A stretch of DNA of 57,702 bases. It comes from Nocardioides sp. Lineage in GTDB: Bacteria > Actinomycetota > Actinomycetes > Propionibacteriales > Nocardioidaceae. Shown piece by piece: positions 28,458 to 38,151 of this stretch (position 1 is its first letter; each line of letters begins with the position of its first letter). The notes beneath the pieces are model-generated. The model worked only from the letters and a program-made list of their open reading frames with translations. It searched no databases and was not told the DNA's origin. Where the stretch lies: assembly GCF_025964975.1 (NCBI RefSeq), contig NZ_JAOPXV010000226.1:1-57702 (forward strand), given 5' to 3'. The translations under genes were made by a program, and so were the position numbers.

Positions 28458-30082
28458 TTCGCGCGGACCTTGCGGCGCGCCGTGGGCTTGCGTTCGCTCG
28501 GCTTGGTGACCGGCTCGCCGGCCTCCAGCAGGTCGAGGCGACGGCTCGCACCGAAGTCCGCGAGGGCATCCACGAGGAGCTCGACGTCCGGCTGGGGCGC
28601 CAGCACGTCGACCCGCAGACCGTGCTCCTCGGCGGTCTTCGCCGTGGCCGGGCCGATGACCGCGATAATCGTCGAGGGGTGCGGCTTGCCGGCAATCCCG
28701 ACCAGGTTGCGCACGGTCGACGACGAGGTGAAGACGACGGCATCGAACTTGCCGGACTTGATGGCGTCACGGGTCTCGGCCGGGGGCGGCGTCGCGCGCA
28801 CCGTGCGGTAGGCCGTCACGTCGTCGCACTCCCAGCCGAGGTCGATCAGACCGGCCACGAGGTTCTCGGTGGCGATGTCGGCGCGCGGGAGGAAGACCCG
28901 GTTGATCGGGTCGAGCACGTTGTCGTACGGCGGCCAGTCGGCCAGCAGGCCAGCAGCGGACTGCTCACCCGACGGCACCAGGTCGGCACGCAGGCCCCAC
29001 GCGGCGATGGCCTCGGCGGTCTTGTCGCCGACGGCGGCGATCTTCAGCCCGGAGAACGCCCGAGCGTCCAGGCCGTACTCCTCGAACTTCTCGCGCACGG
29101 CGCGGACCGCGTTGACCGAGGTGAAGGCGATCCACTCGTAGCGGCCCTCGACGAGACCGCGGACGGCCTTGTCCATCTGCAGCGGGTTGCGGGGCGGCTC
29201 GACGGAGATCGTCGGCACCTCCTCCGGCACCGCGCCGTATTCGCGGACGCGGCGCGAGAGCGAACCGGCCTGCTCCTTCGTGCGCGGCACGAGGACCCGC
29301 CAGCCGAACAACGGCTTGGTCTCGAACCACGACAGGGTCTCGCGCAGGTTGACCACGTGACCGATGACCGTGATGGCCGGCGGTGCGATGCGTGCCGCGC
29401 GAGCGTCAGCGGCGATGTTGGCCAGGGTGGAGATGACGGTGGACTGCCCGGTGGTGGTGCCGACGCGAGTCATCGCGACCGGGGTGTCCGCGGAGCGACC
29501 CGCGGCGACCAGGGCGGCTGCGGTCTCACCGATGGAGCCCACGCCGGAGAGCAGCACGAGCGTGCGCTCGTCGGCGTACTGGCTCCAGTCGATCTTGGCG
29601 CCGCAGGTGACCACAGCCACCTCGCGGTGGTCCTTGGTGGTCAGCGGGATGCCGGCGTAGGCCGGGACCGCGGAGACCGACGAGATCCCGGGGACGATGT
29701 CGAAGCCGACACCGGCCTTGGCGCACGCTTGCGCCTCCTCGGGCCCGGAGGCGTAGAGGAACGGGTCGCCGGTCATCAACCGGACGACGCGGTGCTTCTT
29801 GCCGTGCTTGACCACGACCTTCGCGCGCGCTGCGTGGGTCAGGGGCTGGCCGTCCTCGCCGAAGCCGCCGTCGACGATCACCGGACCGCCCTCGCTGACC
29901 TCGACGAGGGTGCGCACCAGGTCGATGTGCTCGGGAGCCTCGGTCACGATGACCTCGGCCTCGCGCAGCAGCTCCACCGCGCGAACCGTCATCAGGCCCG
30001 GGTCACCGGGCCCGCTGCCGACGAACGAGACCCACCCCCGGGGCGCGGTCGTGGTGGCTGTGGTCTTCGTTGGTCGCGTCAT
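28454..30082 (-). CDS. fused uroporphyrinogen-III C-methyltransferase / uroporphyrinogen-III synthase
   Basis: SUMT N-terminal WVSFVGSGPGDPGLMTVRAVELLREAEVIV and VRLMTGDPFLYASGPEEAQAC; C-terminal HemD-like domain. Confidence 0.92.
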   Translation of the reverse strand: MTRPTKTTATTTAPRGWVSFVGSGPGDPGLMTVRAVELLREAEVIVTEAPEHIDLVRTLVEVSEGGPVIVDGGFGEDGQPLTHAARAKVVVKHGKKHRVVRLMTGDPFLYASGPEEAQACAKAGVGFDIVPGISSVSAVPAYAGIPLTTKDHREVAVVTCGAKIDWSQYADERTLVLLSGVGSIGETAAALVAAGRSADTPVAMTRVGTTTGQSTVISTLANIAADARAARIAPPAITVIGHVVNLRETLSWFETKPLFGWRVLVPRTKEQAGSLSRRVREYGAVPEEVPTISVEPPRNPLQMDKAVRGLVEGRYEWIAFTSVNAVRAVREKFEEYGLDARAFSGLKIAAVGDKTAEAIAAWGLRADLVPSGEQSAAGLLADWPPYDNVLDPINRVFLPRADIATENLVAGLIDLGWECDDVTAYRTVRATPPPAETRDAIKSGKFDAVVFTSSSTVRNLVGIAGKPHPSTIIAVIGPATAKTAEEHGLRVDVLAPQPDVELLVDALADFGASRRLDLLEAGEPVTKPSERKPTARRKVRAK

Positions 30083-31020
30083 GCCTGCTGCTTCCTCACT
30101 GGTGCGTGCATCAAATCTGCGGCGCCATCGGCGAGCATCTCGCTCGCGAGGCGGGTCCCGGTGCCGGCGGCGTCGTCAACCGCACCGGTCATGCTCATCC
30201 GAACCGACAAACCACCGTCCGGCGACAACACGACGGCCCTGATCCACAGCTCGTCGCCGTCCTCGCCCTCGACGACCTCCGCCAACGCCCCGAGCGGAGC
30301 GGAGCAACCGGCCTCGAGGGTGGCGAGCACGGCGCGCTCAGCGCTGACCGCGGCGCGGGATGCCGGGTCCTCGAGCTCAGCCAGCCGGCCGAGCAGCTCG
30401 GTGTCGTCACTGCGGCACTCGATCGCCAGCGCGCCCTGCCCGGGGGCGGGAAGCATCTGGAGCGGGTCCATGACCTCGGTGGCCTCATCGGCCCGGCCGA
30501 GGCGGACCAGGCCAGCGAGGGCGAGCACGACGGCGTCGTACTCACCAGTGGCGACCTTGCCGAGGCGGGTGTCCACGTTGCCCCGGATGTCGTGGATGTC
30601 GAGGCCCAGACCGAGGGCTTCGAGCTGGGCGGCTCGGCGCGGGGAGCCGGTGCCGACGCGACTGCCGCTCGGCAGCTCGCCCAGGGTGAGACCGTCGCGG
30701 CCGACGACGGCGTCGCGGGGGTCCTCCCGGGTGGGCACCGCGGCCAGGGCGATGCCCGCAGCAGGCTGGGTGGGCAGGTCCTTGAGCGAGTGGACCGCCA
30801 CGTCGACGTCACCACGGAGCAGGGCGTCTCGGACGGCCCCGACGAACACGCCCGCGCCACCCATGGTGGCCAGGGGCGCGCTGTTGACGTCACCCTCGGT
30901 CGTGATCTCCACGAGCTCCACCTCACGCCCCAGCCGCTCGCGAATCAAATCGGCGACGTGCCCGGACTGGGTGGTGGCAAGCGCGGAGCGGCGGGTCCCG
31001 ATGCGCAGGGCGGCGGTCAT
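30079..31020 (-). CDS. hemC: hydroxymethylbilane synthase (porphobilinogen deaminase)
   Basis: LRIGTRRSALATTQSGHVAD; VAVHSLKDLPTQPA; RVGTGSPRRAAQLEAL. Confidence 0.95.
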   Translation of the reverse strand: MTAALRIGTRRSALATTQSGHVADLIRERLGREVELVEITTEGDVNSAPLATMGGAGVFVGAVRDALLRGDVDVAVHSLKDLPTQPAAGIALAAVPTREDPRDAVVGRDGLTLGELPSGSRVGTGSPRRAAQLEALGLGLDIHDIRGNVDTRLGKVATGEYDAVVLALAGLVRLGRADEATEVMDPLQMLPAPGQGALAIECRSDDTELLGRLAELEDPASRAAVSAERAVLATLEAGCSAPLGALAEVVEGEDGDELWIRAVVLSPDGGLSVRMSMTGAVDDAAGTGTRLASEMLADGAADLMHAPVRKQQA

Positions 31021-32312
31021 GGACGGCCGTCCTCGACCGCGGCGCGCGTGACGGCGTCGACGGCCTCGGGATCGAGCGCGAAGAGGTCCGCCAGGGCGGT
31101 GGCGTAGGACACGGCACCAGTCTCGTCGGCCAGCTCCTTGACGCGCACGGTCGGCTCGTGGAGCAGTTTGTCGGCGACACGACGGACCGTGTGCAGGACT
31201 TCGGCGCGGGTGGCCGGGTCGAGGTCGGGCAGCCGGACCGCGAGCCGCTCCATCTCCGCCTCGACCACGGCGGTGGCCATGGAACGCAGCGCCACGACGG
31301 TGGGCGTGACACTGGACTGGCGACGGGCCGAGAGGAAGGCACTGATCTCCTGCGCGACGATGTCGCGGACCCCTGCGACCTCCAGGGCGGCATCTGAGTC
31401 GCGGAGCTCGTCGGCGAGCGTGGCCAGACCGACGAGGCTGACGCCGGGAAGCTCCTGGACGCCAGGGTCCACGTCGTGCGGCAGGGCGAGGTCGATGATC
31501 GCCAGTGGGTAGGTGACGCCGACCCGCGCCTCGGCGAGCGCGTCACGCGTGATCAGCACCCCGGCCGCGCCGGTGCACGAGACGACCACGTCCGCGCTGC
31601 GCAGGGCGCTGTCCAGCTCGGAGAAGGGCAGCGGCCGGGCGGCGTACTGACGAGCGAGCCGGTCGGCGTTGCTACTGGTCCGGTTGACGACGACGATGTC
31701 GCTGGCGCCCAGCCTGGAGCAGGTGGAGATGGCGAGGGAGGCCATGGCGCCGGCACCGACCACGACGACGCGACGACCTGCGATCGAGCCGGGGATCCGC
31801 TCGAGCGCGGCAGTCACCAACGACGGGGCAGCGCGGTCGATGTCGGTCTCGGCGTGGGAGCGCTTGCCGACGCGCAGGGCCTGCTGGAAGAGCACGTTGA
31901 GGGCCGGACCCACGCTGCCGAGCTCCTGGCCGAGGCGGAGGGCGTTCCTGGTCTGACCCAGGATCTGACCCTCGCCGACCACCATCGAGTCGAGCCCGGA
32001 GGCGACGTTGAACAGGTGGGAGACGGCGCCGTCGTCGTAGTGGACGTAGAGGTGCGGGACGAGCGCCTCCGTCGACTCACCGGCGCGCTCGACCAGCAGT
32101 CGCGACACTTCCTCGATGCTGCCGTGGAACCGGTCGACGTCGGCATAGATCTCGAGCCGGTTGCACGTCGAGATGACCGTGGCCTCGCTGACGTGCTCGC
32201 TGCCCATCACGTCGTCGACGAGCTTGGTGACGCCGTCAGCATCCAGCGCGAGCCGCTCGAGCAGCGCGACGGGCGCGGACTTGTGGGAGACACCCACCAC
32301 CAGGACGCTCAC
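31017..32312 (-). CDS. hemA: glutamyl-tRNA reductase
   Basis: VSVLVVGVSHKSAPVALLERLAL; VISTCNRLEIYADVDRFHG; VVGEGQILGQTRNAL; VVVGAGAMASLAI; GTG start 32312. Confidence 0.95.
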   Translation of the reverse strand: MSVLVVGVSHKSAPVALLERLALDADGVTKLVDDVMGSEHVSEATVISTCNRLEIYADVDRFHGSIEEVSRLLVERAGESTEALVPHLYVHYDDGAVSHLFNVASGLDSMVVGEGQILGQTRNALRLGQELGSVGPALNVLFQQALRVGKRSHAETDIDRAAPSLVTAALERIPGSIAGRRVVVVGAGAMASLAISTCSRLGASDIVVVNRTSSNADRLARQYAARPLPFSELDSALRSADVVVSCTGAAGVLITRDALAEARVGVTYPLAIIDLALPHDVDPGVQELPGVSLVGLATLADELRDSDAALEVAGVRDIVAQEISAFLSARRQSSVTPTVVALRSMATAVVEAEMERLAVRLPDLDPATRAEVLHTVRRVADKLLHEPTVRVKELADETGAVSYATALADLFALDPEAVDAVTRAAVEDGRP

Positions 32313-32992
32313 GCCGAGTTCTCCTGGGCAAGTGCGCTGGCCGCAGTCTTGCGCTGGACGTGGAAGGCGAGGATCTGGAGCTCGATGGAGAGGTCGACCT
32401 TGCGCACGTCCACGCCGTCCGGCACCGAGAGCACCGTGGGGGCGAAGTTCAGGATGCTGGCGATGCCAGCGGTGACCATGCGGTCCGCGACGTCCTGGGC
32501 TGCGAGCGCCGGTGTGGCGATGACGCCGATGGCGACGCCGTGCTCGGCGGCGATCTCCTCCAGCTCGTCGAAGGGGCGGACATCGACACCGGCGACGACT
32601 TCGTCGTGCCGGTCGGGATCGGCGTCGAGCAGTGCCACGACGCGGAAGCCGCGACTGCGGAAGCCGGAGTAGTTGGCGAGGGCGTGCCCGAGGTTGCCGA
32701 TGCCGACGATGACGACCGGCCAGTCCTGGGTCACCCCGATCTCGCGGGCGATCTGGTAGCGGAGGTATTCGACGTCGTAGCCCACGCCGCGCGTGCCGTA
32801 GCTGCCGAGGTAGGAGAGGTCCTTGCGGAGCTTGGCCGAGTTGACCCCGGCAGCGGTGGCGAGCTCCTCCGACGAGCAGGTCTCGATGCTGTCCTCGGCC
32901 AGGGTGATGAGGGCCCGGAGGTAGATGGGCAGCCGAGCAACGGTGGCCTCGGGAATGTCCCGGGCCGTGTCGTTGGACGTGCGTGCAGTCAC
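32309..32992 (-). CDS. rex: redox-sensing transcriptional repressor Rex
   Basis: ATVARLPIYLRAL; GVNSAKLRKDLSYLGSYGTRGVGYDVEYL; VVIVGIGNLGHALANYSGF. Confidence 0.96.
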   Translation of the reverse strand: MTARTSNDTARDIPEATVARLPIYLRALITLAEDSIETCSSEELATAAGVNSAKLRKDLSYLGSYGTRGVGYDVEYLRYQIAREIGVTQDWPVVIVGIGNLGHALANYSGFRSRGFRVVALLDADPDRHDEVVAGVDVRPFDELEEIAAEHGVAIGVIATPALAAQDVADRMVTAGIASILNFAPTVLSVPDGVDVRKVDLSIELQILAFHVQRKTAASALAQENSA

Positions 32993-33070
32993 CGCGTCTT
33001 CTCTCCAGTCCTCTCGATCCCGGGTGTGGGAAACCCGTGTGAAGTCGATCGGACGCGATCACTGTAGGAG

Positions 33071-33090
33071 TTTGTGAACGAGAGAACAAA
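33071..33090. promoter_or_regulatory. candidate Rex operator upstream of rex-hem operon
   Basis: TTTGTGAACGAGAGAACAAA, imperfect dyad related to the TTGTGAAnnnnnnTTCACAA-type ROP site, ~80 bp upstream of rex start. Confidence 0.45.
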
Positions 33091-33154
33091 CTGAGACGAC
33101 ATAGCGGCTAGCACATGTGAGAAGTGCCACCGGCACCGGGGTGGCGGGGAAGGA

Positions 33155-33397
33155 TCAGCTCCGGAGGGCAGCTCGCAGGCGATCCGGATCGACCCGCCAG
33201 AAGTCGTGCTGCTTGCCGTCGACGAACGTCACCGGCACCTCCTCGGTGAAGCGCTCCTGCAGGCCTGCGTCGGTGTCGATGTCGATCTCGGCGAAGGACT
33301 CGCCCAGCTCGGCACAGACGGCCGCGATGACCTCCCTGGCGCCGTCACAAAGGTGACAGCTCGCGCGGCCGTACAGGGTGACGCGTGGCTGGCTCAC
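33155..33397 (-). CDS. glutaredoxin family protein
   Basis: [70 protein letters not shown]; CxxC and cis-Pro; GTG 33397. Confidence 0.88.
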   Translation of the reverse strand: MSQPRVTLYGRASCHLCDGAREVIAAVCAELGESFAEIDIDTDAGLQERFTEEVPVTFVDGKQHDFWRVDPDRLRAALRS

Positions 33398-34989
33398 TCC
33401 AACAGACCCAGGGCGCGCCGCCGCTCGATCCCCCGCAACCGGCCCTTCTGCACCTTGCCGGTGACGGTCAGCGGCAGCTGGTCGACGACCTCGATGCGCG
33501 TGGGCTGCTTGAAGCGGGCGAGGCGTACGGCGGCGTGCTGGCGGACGCTCTCGGCGAGCTCGTCGTCCGCGCCGGTCGTGACGACGTAGGCGACAACCGC
33601 CTCTCCGGTCTCTGCGTCCTCGACCCCGATCACCGCAGCGTCGAGGACACCGGGGACCTCGCGGATGATGTCCTCGACCTCGGAGGGGTAGACGTTGAAG
33701 CCGCTGACGATGACGAGCTCCTTGATCCGGTCGACGAGGAAGAGGTCGCCCGTGTGGTCGAGGATCCCCACGTCGCCGGTCGACCACCAGCCCGCCTCGC
33801 TCGGGCCCCCGGCCCCATCGGGCCAGTAGCCGCTGAAGAGGTTGTCACCCTTGACCTGGATCTCGCCGGGGTCGTCACCACTGGCGAACCCGCCCCGGGC
33901 GTCGACGAGCCTCAGCTCGATGCCGGGCAGCGCTGCGCCGACCGAGCCGTTCTGGACCTCCACGCTGCACAGGGTGCTGGTCACCACGGGTGAGGCCTCG
34001 GTCAGCCCGTAGCCCTGGTGGACGGGGATGGAGGTGAGGGCGGTGAACTCCTCGATGACGTCGCGCGTCAGCGGGGCGGAGCCCGACAGGACCAGCCGGA
34101 CCGGTCCCAGCCGGTCGGCGAGGTCCTCGATCGCTCGCCACTGGGCGAAGACGGGTGGCGCGATCGGGACCACGCTGACCGCCTCGTCCTCGATGAGGTC
34201 CAGCACCCCGGCGGGGTCCCAGTGCTGGACGAGCAGGAGCTTGGCGCGGTGCCGGAGGACGCCGCCGAGCACCGCGTTGAGGCCGTAGACGTGGAAGAGG
34301 GGGAGCACGCCCAGCACGACGTCGTCCCCGTGGATCATGGGCGGGTCGATCCGGCCGACCTGGTCCAGGTTGGACATCAGCGCGCGGTGGGTCAGCATCG
34401 CCGCCCGCGGCCGTCCGGAGGTCCCGCTGGTGTAGAGGAGGGCGGCGAGCTTCTCGGGGTCGGGGAGCGGCGGCACGGGGATCGCCGCCGTCGCGACCAG
34501 GTCGGCAAACGGCACCTCGCCCTCGGCGGGCACCTCGTCGATCACGACGATCCGGGGGTGCTGTGCTCGAGCGACGAGGTCGTCGTCGAGATCGGTCGGC
34601 TCCCCGTCCAGGGCGGCGTCGACGTCGGCGCACGCGGTGCGTACGGCGGACAACGCACCCGGATCAGTGATGACCAGACGCGTCCCGGAGTCGGCGATCA
34701 TCCGCGCGAGCTCGTCGGCGGTCGAGCGCGGGTTGACCGGTACGGCGACCACCTGGGCTCGCAGCACGCCGAGATAGCTGCTGACGAACTCGACCCGGTT
34801 GCCCATCACGATCATGACCCGGTGTCCGGCCAGCATCCCGAGGCGACCCAGCCCGGTCGCCAGCGACGCGACCTCGTTCTCGAGCTCGAGCCAGGTGCGG
34901 CCCCGACCCTCGGACTCCACCAGTGCCAGGCGGTCCGGCGCCTCCACCGACGCGTTCAGCACCAGGTCTGCGACGTCGATCTGCGGCAT
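33394..34989 (-). CDS. long-chain fatty acid--CoA ligase / AMP-binding acyl-CoA synthetase
   Basis: [85 protein letters not shown]. Confidence 0.93.
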   Translation of the reverse strand: MPQIDVADLVLNASVEAPDRLALVESEGRGRTWLELENEVASLATGLGRLGMLAGHRVMIVMGNRVEFVSSYLGVLRAQVVAVPVNPRSTADELARMIADSGTRLVITDPGALSAVRTACADVDAALDGEPTDLDDDLVARAQHPRIVVIDEVPAEGEVPFADLVATAAIPVPPLPDPEKLAALLYTSGTSGRPRAAMLTHRALMSNLDQVGRIDPPMIHGDDVVLGVLPLFHVYGLNAVLGGVLRHRAKLLLVQHWDPAGVLDLIEDEAVSVVPIAPPVFAQWRAIEDLADRLGPVRLVLSGSAPLTRDVIEEFTALTSIPVHQGYGLTEASPVVTSTLCSVEVQNGSVGAALPGIELRLVDARGGFASGDDPGEIQVKGDNLFSGYWPDGAGGPSEAGWWSTGDVGILDHTGDLFLVDRIKELVIVSGFNVYPSEVEDIIREVPGVLDAAVIGVEDAETGEAVVAYVVTTGADDELAESVRQHAAVRLARFKQPTRIEVVDQLPLTVTGKVQKGRLRGIERRRALGLLE

Positions 34990-35100
34990 GGGCCGATACT
35001 TCCACACGCTTCACCCCTGGGAAGGTGCTTCCGGTCTACGCTGACGGTCGTGACACCGCCTGACAGGACCCGCCGACCGAACCTGCAACAGCGTTCGACG

Positions 35101-35931
35101 ATGGCCGGGGAGGCGGCGGCTGCGGCTGCGGACGTCGAGACGGCGCTGAACATGCCCAGCGACCTCACGGCAGCGGCATTCTTCGACGTCGACAACACCC
35201 TCATGCAGGGCGCCAGCATCTTCCACTTCGCTCGCGGGCTGCACCGCCGCGACTTCTTCACCACGCGCGAGATCGTCGGGGCGGCCTGGAAGCAGACCTA
35301 CTTCCGGCTGGTGGGCGTCGAGGATCCCGAGCACGTCGCCGAGGCGCGCAACTCCGCCTTGAGCTTCATCGCCGGCCACACGGTCACCGAGCTCGAGGAG
35401 ATCGGTGAGGAGATCTTCGACGAGGGGATGGCCCACCGCATCTGGCCGGGCACACGGGCGCTTGCTCAGATGCACCTCGATCAGGGCCAGCGGGTCTGGC
35501 TGGTCACCGCAGCCCCCATCGAGATCGCCTCGATCATCGCGCGGCGCCTGGGCCTCACCGGTGCGATGGGCACCGTCGCGGAGCACGAGGACGGCGTCTA
35601 CACCGGGCGGCTCGTCGGTGACCTGCTGCACGGGCCGGCGAAGTCCGAGGCTGTCAAGGCGCTCGCCCTGCGCGAGAACCTCGACCTGGGCCGCTGCTCG
35701 GCCTACTCCGACTCGTTCAACGACCTGCCGATGCTGTCGATGGTCGGCGACGCGTGCGCCATCAACCCCGACGCCCGGCTGCGCGCCTACGCCAAGGCCC
35801 AGGGCTGGCGGATCCGCGACTACCGCACCGGTCGGCGTGCCGCTCGGGCAGGTTTCTTCGTCGCGGCGGCCGCCGGTGGTGTGAGCGGCGCCCTCGCGGC
35901 CGGCGCGGCCGTCCGCTCCCGTCGTCACTGA
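35101..35931 (+). CDS. HAD-IB family hydrolase
   Basis: [72 protein letters not shown]. Confidence 0.92.
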   Translation: MAGEAAAAAADVETALNMPSDLTAAAFFDVDNTLMQGASIFHFARGLHRRDFFTTREIVGAAWKQTYFRLVGVEDPEHVAEARNSALSFIAGHTVTELEEIGEEIFDEGMAHRIWPGTRALAQMHLDQGQRVWLVTAAPIEIASIIARRLGLTGAMGTVAEHEDGVYTGRLVGDLLHGPAKSEAVKALALRENLDLGRCSAYSDSFNDLPMLSMVGDACAINPDARLRAYAKAQGWRIRDYRTGRRAARAGFFVAAAAGGVSGALAAGAAVRSRRH

Positions 35932-36029
35932 CGCTCGCCACCCCCACGTGGGTTCCCATCGGACCGGCCTCCGCATATCCTGCAGTCTTGGCCACGATGC
36001 TGGCCGCACCTGGGAGGGTTGGCAGAGTC

Positions 36030-36770
36030 ATGTGGGGTGACACGGAGTTCGCGGCCGGCCTCGATGCCCTGCGCCGCGCCGTCGCCCTCTCCCTCGTGCC
36101 GGCTTCCGCCCCCGCTCTCGGTGTCCTGATGAGCGAGGCGTCACTGCCCGCCGCCACCACTCCCGGCGGCTTCGGTGACGCCGACCAGGCAGCCTCCTCC
36201 GAGGAGGACGAGGCAGAGCGCGCGCGGCTCATCGCCCTGGTCGAGCTGGCCCGCGGCGGCGACAAGGAAGCATTCGGCCTGCTCTACGACCATTACCAGC
36301 CCTCGGTCTACCGGTTCCTCTACTACCGCACCCGCTCGGCGAGCCTGGCCGAGGACCTCACGTCCGACACGTTTTTCCGGGCCCTGCGCAGCATGAACAA
36401 CTTCCGCTGGCAGGGCCGGGACTTCGGCGCCTGGTTGACGACGATCGCCCGCAACCTCACGACCGACCACTTCAAGGCCGGGCGCACCCGTCTCGAGATG
36501 ACCACCGAGGACATGGGCCTCCACGACGACGCGACCGAGGGCCCGGAGGCCGAGGTGCTGGCCGGGCTCACCAACGAGGTCCTGCTGACCGCCCTCAGCG
36601 AGCTGCCCAACGAGCAGCGGGAGTGCCTCATCATGCGCTTCCTCCAGGGCATGAGCATCGCCGAGACGGCTCTCGCCCTGGGCCGCTCGGACGGCGCCGT
36701 CAAGCAGCTCCAGCTCCGGGGGGTCCGCAACCTCGCCAAGCTGATGCCCGAAGGGATGAGGGACTCATGA
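36030..36770 (+). CDS. ECF RNA polymerase sigma factor, BldN-like
   Basis: sigma2 FGLLYDHYQPSVYRFLYYRTRSASLAEDLTSDTFFRALRSMNNFRWQGRDFGAWLTTIARNLTTDHFK; sigma4 LPNEQRECLIMRFLQGMSIAETALALGRSDGAVKQLQLRGVRNLAKLM; N-terminal extension from ATG 36030 (alternative ATG 36129). Confidence 0.9.
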   Translation: MWGDTEFAAGLDALRRAVALSLVPASAPALGVLMSEASLPAATTPGGFGDADQAASSEEDEAERARLIALVELARGGDKEAFGLLYDHYQPSVYRFLYYRTRSASLAEDLTSDTFFRALRSMNNFRWQGRDFGAWLTTIARNLTTDHFKAGRTRLEMTTEDMGLHDDATEGPEAEVLAGLTNEVLLTALSELPNEQRECLIMRFLQGMSIAETALALGRSDGAVKQLQLRGVRNLAKLMPEGMRDS

Positions 36771-36792
36771 TCGGGGCCGTAACCTTCCAGCC

Positions 36793-36845
36793 CCCAGCCT
36801 CGTTTGGCTGGGTGGAGGGGCACCGACCGGCCGTGCGAGACGGCC
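36793..36845 (+). promoter_or_regulatory. two consecutive hairpins between the BldN-like sigma gene and the RsbN-like gene
   Basis: cccagcc-tcgttt-ggctggg (36793-36812) and ggccgt-gcgag-acggcc (36829-36845). Confidence 0.45.
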
Positions 36846-36867
36846 AGCTGAAGCAAGGAAGATCGCG

Positions 36868-38139
36868 ATGACAGGGCCGTTCTCGGTACGCCGAAGAGCC
36901 GATGAGTTCAACTCGGCTCTCAGCGACCCCTCGACGCCGCTGACGGAGCGTGATGCCCGGCAGTTCGCCAACCTGCTCGCGGTCGTCCGCGACCTCCGCT
37001 CGATCCCGCAGCTCCAGCCGCGTCCCGAGTTCGTCGCCGACCTGCGATCCCGCCTGATGGTCGAGGCCGAGACCGCCCTGCTCCCCCAGTCCGTCGGCTC
37101 GCTCACGGCCGCTGAACAGCGGATCTCCCTGCCGGTCCGGGCCAGGAGCCGCGACCGCCGGGTGGCCGCCGTGCTGGGTGGTGCCGCGCTCATCGGAGCC
37201 ACCGCCTCAATGGCGGTCGCAGCCCAGCCCGCACTGCCCGGGGAGTCGCTCTACCCGGTGAAGCGCGCACTCGAGGACGTCGAGACCCGCATCGCCGGCA
37301 GCGACGCCGCCAAGGGCGAGGCCATGCTTGCCCATGCTCAAGGACGGCTCGACGAGATCGACGAGCTGGCCGACCGCAGCAACCTTGCCAGCCAGAGCGC
37401 GATCGGCTCCACGCTCGACACCTTCAGCGACCAGGCCAGCGAAGCGTCCTCGGTGCTGCTGACGGCCTACGACGAGACCGGTGACGAGGCGGTCATCATC
37501 GATCTGCGTACGTTCGCCGAGACCAGCATCGACCGTCTCGCCACCCTCCAGAGCGCGCTCCCCGTGTCGTCACGCGAAGAGCTGGTCGCAGCAGCCGAGA
37601 GGCTCAGCGACATCGACCGCCGGGCGAGCGAGGTGTGTCCCGCGTGTGGCGGGGTGCCTGCCTCCATCCCGTCCAACCTGCTCGCCGGTGTCGTCTCCTC
37701 GCAGGACGTGGGATGGCTCATCGTCGCGTCCAGCGAGGACCCGGCACTGAACAAGCCGTTCCAGCCCGAGGCCCCTGCCGTCACCCCCGCCCCGATCTCG
37801 GGACAGGACGTGGACGGCGTCGAGGTGCCCGACCTGACGGTCCCTGACCCCGGCGCGACGACGACACCGACGCCGACGTCCAGCCCGACCAACGGCAACG
37901 GGACCGGGAAGGGGACCGGGACCAAGACCCGGGAGGGGACCAAGCTCCCGGGCGCCGGGACCGACGTCCAGCAGCCCGTCAACGAGGTCACCAAGCTGCT
38001 CACGGGCGACCTCGACGACGCCACGTCAGGTTTGCCGGTGACCAACGAGGTCACCAACGGCGTGGGCACGGCCGTCGACGGGACGCTCGAGCAGCTGGAC
38101 GACACCCTCGACGGCATCTCCCCGCCGACGCTGCCCTGA
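36868..38139 (+). CDS. DUF5667 domain protein, candidate anti-sigma factor (RsbN-like)
   Basis: MTGPFSVRRRADEFNSALSD... N-terminal cytosolic part, TM VAAVLGGAALIGATASMAVAAQPALPGESLYPVKRALEDVE, Pro/Thr-rich tail; directly downstream of the BldN-like sigma gene. Confidence 0.85.
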   Translation: MTGPFSVRRRADEFNSALSDPSTPLTERDARQFANLLAVVRDLRSIPQLQPRPEFVADLRSRLMVEAETALLPQSVGSLTAAEQRISLPVRARSRDRRVAAVLGGAALIGATASMAVAAQPALPGESLYPVKRALEDVETRIAGSDAAKGEAMLAHAQGRLDEIDELADRSNLASQSAIGSTLDTFSDQASEASSVLLTAYDETGDEAVIIDLRTFAETSIDRLATLQSALPVSSREELVAAAERLSDIDRRASEVCPACGGVPASIPSNLLAGVVSSQDVGWLIVASSEDPALNKPFQPEAPAVTPAPISGQDVDGVEVPDLTVPDPGATTTPTPTSSPTNGNGTGKGTGTKTREGTKLPGAGTDVQQPVNEVTKLLTGDLDDATSGLPVTNEVTNGVGTAVDGTLEQLDDTLDGISPPTLP

Positions 38140-38151
38140 CCTGGCACCCGG

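Noticed and set aside
28622-31051. 809-aa plus-strand ORF opposite cobA/hemD and hemC (and similar long shadow ORFs, e.g. 17626..19761 -, 758..2380 -, 21094..22788 +, 43320..44243 -)
   Set aside because: Antisense to confidently identified conserved genes; long open frames opposite real genes are expected at this GC content and the translations are low-complexity.
36793-36845. ANTAR two-hairpin target for the PAS-ANTAR protein
   Set aside because: Loops are TCGTTT and a 5-nt GCGAG; they lack the hexaloop A1/G4 signature in both hairpins.
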